A stretch of 64,000 nucleotides of DNA from Magicicada septendecula (taxonomy: Eukaryota > Arthropoda > Insecta > Hemiptera > Cicadidae). The notes beneath the pieces are model-generated. The model was not told the origin of the DNA. It did no database searches and saw nothing but the letters and a program-made list of their open reading frames with translations. Shown piece after piece: positions 56,672 through 64,000 of the stretch. Numbering within the stretch: the stretch's first letter is position 1; each line of letters opens with the position of its first letter. Position numbers and translations under genes: made by a program. Where the stretch lies: assembly GCA_034769895.1 (NCBI GenBank), contig CM068372.1, positions 377,866,910 through 377,930,909 on the forward strand. Reading direction: 5' to 3'.

Positions 56672-59391
56672 TGTAACCCCTCTTTCCTTTTATGCTTTAT
56701 ATATATAAAGAAAACCTTTTTTTTTTGTATTTATATTTTTTTTTTTTGCAAGAGAGGCCACGAGTTATTTAGAACTAGGCAAGAGCCTAGAGAAGCAAAA
56801 AATGCGCTGGGTCCAGTATGATGGGACTTGCAAATGAAACTCTGCTCTAAGATAACAATAACAAGATTTATTGTATTCATGTTTTTGTACAATGAATTTC
56901 CACCAGTATATGACATATGCGCCTTTGAATAATTAAATTAATATTACAAGTGTTTTCCTTCTTAAGAATAGCTCGAAATTTCAAAAACCACAATCGTTAT
57001 TATTCTTAAAATCGTTATTATAATTCACACTAGACATAGGCATCGCCAAATAATTGAGCTTGATATTACTGAGCAGAATACAGTTCCTTATAAATGATAT
57101 AAGAAGGACGCATAGTATCTACCCTCCCAGTAAATTACATAAATCATAACATGATATATATATATATATATATATGCATAATAACGTATAACAATCTAAC
57201 AATCACATAAGGCATAACACACAACATATAATTAACATAGATACACATTTACATATAAATGGCACACACCATGTCCACCTGGTTAACAGTGTATATTTTG
57301 TCATCATAACACCCTCAAACCCTCTTATTCGGATCAAATATCCGGCCCATCTTAAATTTTTTAATTAACAAACCCCAAAACCAAATACTAAGTAACAAAA
57401 GAGCAGAGTAGACACACCCCAAAAATTCTAAGTGTGTGAACGGCCAAGGTCAAATTGTCTAAATAGTCCGAACGGCACACAAGTACCGAGCCCAACAGGT
57501 AATTATCAATTTTGTATCCCCAAATAATAATAAGTGCCATCACGAGGTCAACATGGATGCCCGGTTGCATAACTGCGTAGTCTCATTTCTTTTACTTTCT
57601 TAACAAAAAAAATCTTAAGCAAAATCAGTGGAACGTGACCACCCATAAATAACTTATAACTGGTATTGATTTGTCTTACATTCTTTAACATGTATTAATG
57701 AAGAATTGGTATTATGAACAATAAAAAAATGTAACAATTCTTGTGCTGGCTATGGCAAAATGTAGTGGTTACAAAATTATTTGAACAGTAGAACTGAATT
57801 TCGAAAAGCAGAATAGATGGAATTAATTTACTAAAATGTACTAGAGGTGTTCATAAAGAATCCACTTGACCTCAGGCACGGTCATGCGCCCGGACTAGAT
57901 CCAACAAACTATGACATGTTATGGTCCTGTGGAAAAAGGCACCAACAGGTGTCGTCCACAGGTTAAAGCACCTCCCCCAACATTTAAATTAATAACCCAT
58001 ACAAAACCCAATTAAATGGAAAAGTAATTAACCATGAAAATTCCCCTACAGGGTACCGAGACACTCGTGCATGCATGCTTAACACTGAAATCATTTAGTG
58101 GCAGTCAGTGCCGCCCATATTTACAGGAAACTAACATCAACTCGGGTGGTGCATGACCCTGACTGAGTTTACAAACTCTCTTAATGAGATAAACATTAAT
58201 AGGTTAATGAGGCGTAAGCCTTAGTAAAAATGAAAAGTAACATGTAAACCCAATTGTCCCATAGTACTTGTGCGGAACAAAGTCCCAAACAGGAGCATCT
58301 GCAAAGTGTCTCAAAGTGTATCGGCCACAAACATTTTGTTTCTTAAAAAAAGCTTAAATGTCACCTGGTTAGCAGCATAAGGGTAGAGGATCTCGTTGGG
58401 TGTGTCCGTCCATTTGGCCTGACAGCTAGACGGAAGTGCTTGAATTTATTTCAGGGAAGGCAGGTGTTCGGCCATCCTCTGGAGCGAGACAGATTATCGG
58501 CTACTTCGGAAACCCTGCACAATTACATGGGTGATTATTTACAGGTTCAGTAAATCTCACTACCCCATTCACCCAGCTGAACCCACATTTCGTGACATGC
58601 CCAGTTTACAATCTCCGGAAAATTTACTTATGCATTGAACCCCATTGAATTAAATAAATCACTTCAAAATAACACCTTTAAATATTATAATGTATAGTGT
58701 ATCCAAATATATTCATTCAACATAATAATCATTTCAAATAAATAGTTATTCACAAGTTTTCGTCAAGCACTTAACCCCCTTTGACAGGAACTAGCAAACT
58801 TTAACAAGTTCGTGATGTACGTTCATTTCAGCAAAATCACAAAACAATTGACTTATGCCCCATTCTAATATAATGAATTAAGTAAACAGGCACAAACTGT
58901 AAAACCATATCAATTAGCCAGCGTTAACAAAATGTAAACAAACCAAGTGAATAAACAAAATTTAGCCTGGTGCACGCCACGTGCTAATAAATTAATACAA
59001 TATATCGCTCTGCATCAACGTTGATATTAAGTAAATACAATTTATTTTTATGAAATAGTAAGTTATATATCTTAAACACACTTACCGGAAGGTCGCGTAG
59101 CTTTTACTTATGCATAGTAAAAGATAGTAGACAAAATTTTAGGTCGAGGCTGTCAGGCGAATACAGATGCTGCTACGCTGAACGGTGAGAGTGAACTGGT
59201 CAGTTCACTGCCGAAAAAATAGTATGAAGCGCTGGACTCAGAGCGCGCGCGGATCGGCCCGGTGGCCTGATAACGAAACGGAACTATTTATTACGTCGGC
59301 AAGATGCCAATAATACGTAATTTAATAATTCAAGGCAGGCCGTTCCCGTTGAGGAAAAAAACACCGCCGAGTTTTTCCAAAACACGGCACA
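56672..59391 (-). mobile_element. 3' LTR of gag-only LTR element (2.72 kb)
   Basis: The first 985 bp match the 5' LTR at 63015-64000 almost perfectly. Plus-strand borders are TGTAACCCC and CGGCACA; on the minus strand these give TGTGCCG...GGTTACA, i.e. TGT...ACA ends. A G-rich tract (GGGGTGGGGG on the minus strand, 59392-59404) directly precedes, in the place of a polypurine tract. A (TA)n tract lies at 57152-57173. The inner border rests on that tract and the end sequence. Confidence 0.65.
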
Positions 59392-60390
59392 CCCCCACCC
59401 CAAAAGGGCAACTTGGTTGCCTCACAGTTAAACTCAGGGAGGGTACCCTGCAGTGTACCCTCTTCCAAAACAACCTAGTGAACCTTGTGATCCTGGCGGC
59501 CCAGCAGCACTTGCTCTCAGGAGAACAGAGAAACCTCACAACTGCGTCCATTCCCCATGCGACCCTCTCCGCCATGTCACTCCACGGGACCGCCCCAACA
59601 CGTCACCCTCTCCGGTGACCATCACCTACTCCCACCGGTCCCACTCACATACCCGTCCTAAGACCAAACAAGGTATCTCCCACCTTGGTATGTGAGTGAC
59701 CGTACTACCTCTCGTCCACCTCGTGGACCGACCAGCCACATGCATCCACAAGGCATCTCCATCCTTGCCATATAGCTGGCCCACATCCCTACACTAGGGC
59801 GGACGGCCCCGCTTAGCCAGACAGAGAGGACCGCATCAAGGGCACGCGAACATCTATCCTAACTCTTACTCAACAAAAACACCATGACTAGCAAGAGGGT
59901 TTTACTTCTCCACCGACGTCGATACCCAATAAATACAACTCTCTCTCAACAAAAACACCCGGGAAACAACCGGAGAATGCGGCATGGACCGACCCTACAA
60001 CGATCAACAAACAAATTCAATTACTATAAATAACGAAACAACAGCACGCTATCACTCTCCATCATAACTTTCAGAACCAAAACAGGGGAACTTACAATCC
60101 CGAAGACCACGACAATCTGACCACTTCCGGCAAGTCTCTCTAACTCCTTATTGATAGGTTTTTTTTTTTTTTTTTTAAGGGGGAGGGGTAGGAAAATAGG
60201 GAAGATGAAACAGGGCAAGGATCATTGAAAGGTCAATAGCCAGGACTAAGGGTAAGGACAAGGTTCCCTCCAAAAAGGAGAATGACTGGAGAAAACCAAG
60301 GCTCGCATGGGCAGGGGCGCAACCCTGAAGTAGACGAACACCACTGGGACTGTGGGGAACATCTACCCGCTACCCGTTAACCTCTTCTTC
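59392..60390 (-). other. Internal 3' non-coding region of the LTR element
   Basis: C-rich on the plus strand, with a T18 run at 60160. No protease, RT, RNase H or integrase motif in any frame that I can see. Confidence 0.5.
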
Positions 60391-61200
60391 TTACCTTTCT
60401 ATGACGCACTTTCGCACACCACTCTCAGAGAAATTAATTCGTGTTGAGCAGTACTGGCTGTTTTCCTCTGAATCAGCATTAAGGCAACTTACATCGCTCC
60501 TTTCACTCCGCTTTGGATTATCCTCATCATCTAACTCCTCTTCTTCTACAATCTCCCCTTTTCTGTCCCCATAATCCAAATCAACCTCCTGACGCTGCAC
60601 CTCCTCAGCATCTTCCAGTTGCTCCTCTGATCCATCTTCAACCGCGTCTTCCCTCAGCTCCTCACCAATTTCTTCATCACACTCATCACCAGCCGCTTCA
60701 CAAACTTCTTCACTAACCTCTTCTCTGATCTCATTTTCATCAACACCTTCATCATCAACATCATCGCCATCACGTCCACTACTATCATCTGAACACTGGA
60801 CATCTTCATCTTCCTCTAGTTGCTCATCTGGTCCGCATGAAACTTCTTTCCGTTCCTCGGAATCCTCAACACTACTTACAAAAGGCGTCTGCACATCTTC
60901 ACACACTACATCACTCTCACTCACACACTCTACAACGTTGCTACGAAATTTCTCCTCAACTTCTACCTCATCTCCTTCCACCACACTTGCGGCAAGGACA
61001 TCCCCTTGTCCATCCGCAACCTCAGAAACACTTGCAGCCTGGACATCCCTGTGTCCATCCGCAACCTCAGACTCTACAGTCTCCCTAACACCTACAACTA
61101 TACCTTCCTGTGCAGCATCTGCAGACCGCTCTTCTGACTCTTGCTTCGATTCCTCTCCTACACCACTCTCAGCAACTACAACGTCCTCAACATTTTCCAC
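60391..61200 (-). CDS. Acidic ORF of the LTR element
   Basis: 269 codons, very rich in Glu and Asp (for example the run EEQLEDAEEVQ), with an internal imperfect repeat EVADGHRDVQAASVS / EVADGQGDVLAASVV. It lies in the same frame as gag, separated by a single TAG (61210-61212), so it may be a readthrough extension of gag or a remnant of a longer gag. It ends TCTTTC-side at a normal stop. No domain recognised; composition suggests a disordered protein. Some LTR elements carry extra ORFs, but I know of no specific match. Confidence 0.6.
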   Translation of the reverse strand: MENVEDVVVAESGVGEESKQESEERSADAAQEGIVVGVRETVESEVADGHRDVQAASVSEVADGQGDVLAASVVEGDEVEVEEKFRSNVVECVSESDVVCEDVQTPFVSSVEDSEERKEVSCGPDEQLEEDEDVQCSDDSSGRDGDDVDDEGVDENEIREEVSEEVCEAAGDECDEEIGEELREDAVEDGSEEQLEDAEEVQRQEVDLDYGDRKGEIVEEEELDDEDNPKRSERSDVSCLNADSEENSQYCSTRINFSESGVRKCVIER

Positions 61201-61212
61201 CCTGGAATCCAG

Positions 61213-62390
61213 CTATCCAGGTTCATGTGCAATGACTAAATTAATTTCTACTGGCGATGGGAAAGCTACACCATCAAGTGACTTCTCATATCCCTGCATA
61301 GGCGATGACGATATTACCGGATCTGGATCCGTCACGAACCGAGATGGAGATACTGGAACAAATTCTGCGGCATCTGGATTCAACCATGACGTCCTCTTTG
61401 AGTCCTGTAACTCAGTATCAACAGACGTTTTCTTGTCATCTTGTATTGATCCACAGAAGTTATTCCGCTTTTCTTCTTCTGCTTCACCTTCTTCATTCAC
61501 TACTCTATTAGGCACTGGTAATTCCTCTGGAACCGTTAAAGTTTCCTTACTCTCCAAATAGGAATAACTTGCTACCGGCTCCCTATCTGCCGATGTTTGT
61601 TTACTAACATAATTTCTTCTTCCCCTGTTAATTTCATACTTCTTTGTTTTCTGTGCTGTAGCTGTTGTTACCGTCTTCTCACTTGCCACCCCCTTGTAGC
61701 CTCCATTACTTCCGGAATATTCAGTTTTTCTGACTGTCTCTTGTGTTCTCCACCGACCACCATGTTTGTCCTTTTCAGCTCTTCCTAATAAACTACTGGA
61801 GTATTGGACATCTTTAGCAGCTCTTCCCCGGGACTCATTCTCCTGGACCCTCCTGGCATGCGCACACCACCGGTCCAGGTCTGCAAAACAACGTGGAGGC
61901 TCCGCGAAAACCAGCCGGGATCTCTCTTGGGGATTCAGACCTTCTCGTATCACCTGTATGACTTCCGTCTCGGGCAACCCCAACCTTAATATACGGGCAG
62001 CTTTCCTTACATCATGCACGAAGTCCCCCAATGCCTCTCCGTTGGCCTGTAGGCGATAGAATAACTCAAACTTAAGCTGGGCACGTCGTCGATGGGTTAT
62101 GAAGAAATCCAACACTTCCCCATGGAAGCATCCACACTGTCACCCCGACGCAGAGTGTTGGTGACCAGCTCAGCCAACGTACCCCGGCAATACGGGTATA
62201 TAAGGGACAAGACCTCCCCATCGGACACCCCAGGGAAATCTGCCAACTGCAGAACAAGATCTAAGAAAACCAGCAACTGCTCCTCATCTATTCCATCTAA
62301 CACTGAAAATTTCTGGAGAACTCCTGAAAGAGGGTGGGGCAATTTCTGATAGCATACCGCCGCCAGAATTGCACAACTCAAAACACACAA
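61213..62390 (-). CDS. LTR retrotransposon gag
   Basis: Minus strand. An N-terminal frame (62390-62097: FSVLDGIDEEQLLVFLDLVL, YPYCRGTLAELVTNTLRRGD) passes by a +1 shift near 62105 into the main 300-codon frame (VLDFFITHRRRAQLKFELFY, RLQANGEALGDFVHDVRKAA, VIREGLNPQERSRLVFAEPP). This is the Retrotrans_gag-type helical capsid pattern (RxQxxxExLxxFV, IxxGLxPxxR). The second half is polar with no CCHC knuckle visible. Gag would build the particle; with no pol present it must rely on enzymes from another element. Confidence 0.75.
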
Positions 62391-62994
62391 TAATAAAACA
62401 AATTCCCACTAAACACGTAACACAAACATGACCTACAAAAACATATTCACAAGAATCAGAAAAAACCCAAGTACTGTCCTTCCTTTGAGCTACCCCCGGG
62501 TTCTCTAGCGCTGCGGAGACCTGGCCTAGTTCTGAGCCACCTACTAACACCACAGAAGGAGACAAGCAACAACCAACAATACCTCACATACATAACATCA
62601 AACATCAATCCGACACACACGTCTCACCAACACATAACTCACAGACACAAACTAGTAGTCAGTATTCCTAATTCGGGAATTTAGTCGGTGACGGTACCGA
62701 CTTCCGATCGGGCCATACCGCATCCCGCCAATGCCACACACTATACTCCGACCTCGAATCAGCCACATTCTATCACCCCGGCAACGCTTGACACCCCCCG
62801 GCAGTTCAACATATCAAATTTTCCGACCACAAATACCCGCCCCAGTGGTGCGACCAGACTCACAAGTTATACAACCTAAACTAGCCTACATGGGCATATA
62901 CCTAAAAAAAACAATGGCATAACAATAGCATAGTATTTCCGAGTTTGCAAGCCCTGTCACACCTAAGGACCCAAGGGTTCAACCCTAGAATGAA
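62391..62994. other. 5' leader of the LTR element
   Basis: Sequence between the primer-binding site and gag; no further coding region recognised. Confidence 0.45.
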
Positions 62995-63012
62995 CCACGC
63001 TCTCTGCTACCA
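62995..63012 (-). other. Primer-binding site of the LTR element
   Basis: On the minus strand TGGTAGCAGAGAGCGTGG starts 2 nt after the 5' LTR end (...GGTTACA), the expected position with the TGG start complementary to tRNA CCA. The tRNA is not identified. Confidence 0.6.
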
Positions 63013-63014
63013 TT

Positions 63015-64000
63015 TGTAACCCCTCTTTCCTTTTATGCTTTATATATATAAAGAAAACCTTTTTTTTTTGTATTTATTTTTTTTTGTATTTATATTTTTT
63101 TTTGCAAGAGAGGCCACGAGTTATTTAGAACTAGGCAAGAGCCTAGAAAAGCCAAAAATGCGCTGGGTCCAGTATGATGGGACTTGCAAATGAAACTCTG
63201 CTCTAAGATAACAATAACAAGATTTATTGTATTCATGTTTTTGTACAATGAATTTCCCCCAGTATACGACATATGCGCCTTTGAATAATTAAATTAATAT
63301 TACAAGTGTTTTCCTTCTTAAGAATAGCTCGAAATTTCAAAAACCACAATTGTTATTATTCTTAAAATCGTTATTATAATTCACACTAGACATAGGCATC
63401 GCCAAATAATTGAGCTTGATATTACTGAGCAGAATACAGTTCCTTATAAATGATATAAGAAGGACGCATAGTATCTACCCTCCCAGTAAATTACATAAAT
63501 CATAACATGATATATATATATATATATATATGCATAATAATGTATAACAATCTAACAATCACATAAGGCATAACACACAACATATAATTAACATAGATAC
63601 ACATTTACATATAAATGGCACACACCATGTCCACCTGGTTAACAGTGTATATTTTGTCATCGTAACACCCTCAAACCCTCTTATTCGGATCAAATATCCG
63701 GCCCATCTTAAATTTTTTAATTAACAAACCCCAAAACCAAATACTAAGTAACAAAAGACCAGAGTAGACACACCCCAAAAATTCTAAGTGTGCGAACGGC
63801 CAAGGTCAAATTGTCTAAATAGTCCGAACGGCACACAAGTACCGAACACAACAGGTAATTATCAATTTCGTATCCCCAAATAATAATAAGTGCCATCACG
63901 AGGTCAACATGGATGCCTGGTTGCATAACTGCATAGTCTCATTTCTTTTACTTTCTTAACAAAAAAATCTTAAGCAAAATCAGTGGAACGTGACCACCCA
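63015..64000 (-). mobile_element. 5' LTR of the LTR element (runs off the window)
   Basis: Near-identical to 56672-57647, with a handful of substitutions and small indels (for example a longer T/A-rich tract near 63062). High LTR identity indicates a recent insertion. The 5' border and the outer TSD lie beyond the window. Confidence 0.85.

Noticed and set aside
60513..61561. Pro/Ser/Thr-rich plus-strand frames opposite the acidic ORF
   Set aside because: They are antisense shadows of the gag and acidic frames; strand choice is fixed by the LTR primer-binding site and gag motifs.

Overview
The window looks like a gene-poor, AT-rich piece of a large arthropod (probably insect) nuclear genome. 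I found no convincing single-copy host gene. Almost everything recognisable is a transposable element or a relic of one: Penelope-like elements (PLEs) with hammerhead-ribozyme motifs, two Helitrons, a BEL/Pao retrotransposon, long-LTR elements, several hAT elements, a mariner relic, about ten non-LTR retrotransposon 3' ends, and an unclassified repeat family that carries (CA)n tracts. No bacterial gene organisation, CRISPR array or tRNA gene is visible.

Layout. 2.0-4.6 kb: a PLE inserted as a 1.26-kb head-to-head inverted pair with an 11-bp target-site duplication (TSD). 5.4-11 kb: more copies of the same PLE family and RT relics. 12.1-15.9 kb: a hAT end, then a BEL/Pao element in which protease, RT and RNase H are replaced by a 311-codon Cys/His-rich ORF. 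16-17.3 kb: repeat family R. 17.5-17.9 kb: a 304-bp palindromic mini-PLE. 18.6-21.3 kb: a long LTR with a primer-binding site. 21.5-21.9 kb: mariner relic. 22.3-22.6 kb: a second palindromic mini-PLE. 23.0-33.0 kb: a nest in which Helitron-1 is split by an LTR-type insertion (4-bp TSD), itself split by the complete but decayed Helitron-2 (24413-30340). 33.0-35.5 kb: PLE family B with a 13-bp TSD, followed by an unrecognised broken gene. 36.7-40.8 kb: two hAT elements with 8-bp TSDs and a MITE. 41.3-50 kb: three R-family blocks, tandem repeats, another mini-PLE and RT relics. 50.7-51.9 kb: a third hAT element with 8-bp TSD. 52-55 kb: RT relics, a minisatellite and a further mini-PLE. 55.9-64 kb: a DUF7869-like gene fragment interrupted by an LTR element with 2.7-kb LTRs that encodes gag and an acidic ORF but no pol.

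The most interesting structure recurs. Several sequence-unrelated PLE-like families are inserted as inverted pairs: outward-facing ends, a type-I hammerhead-like motif (CUGAWGA, stem II, GAAA) near each end, and 11-14 bp TSDs. Some are only 223-433 bp long and have no complete protein. The identical plan in unrelated families suggests a class of palindromic, ribozyme-bearing, non-autonomous retroelements. The second highlight is the in-frame Pao chimera.

Limits: all family assignments come from reading motifs by eye. No database search, folding or alignment program was run, and boundaries without a TSD are approximate.
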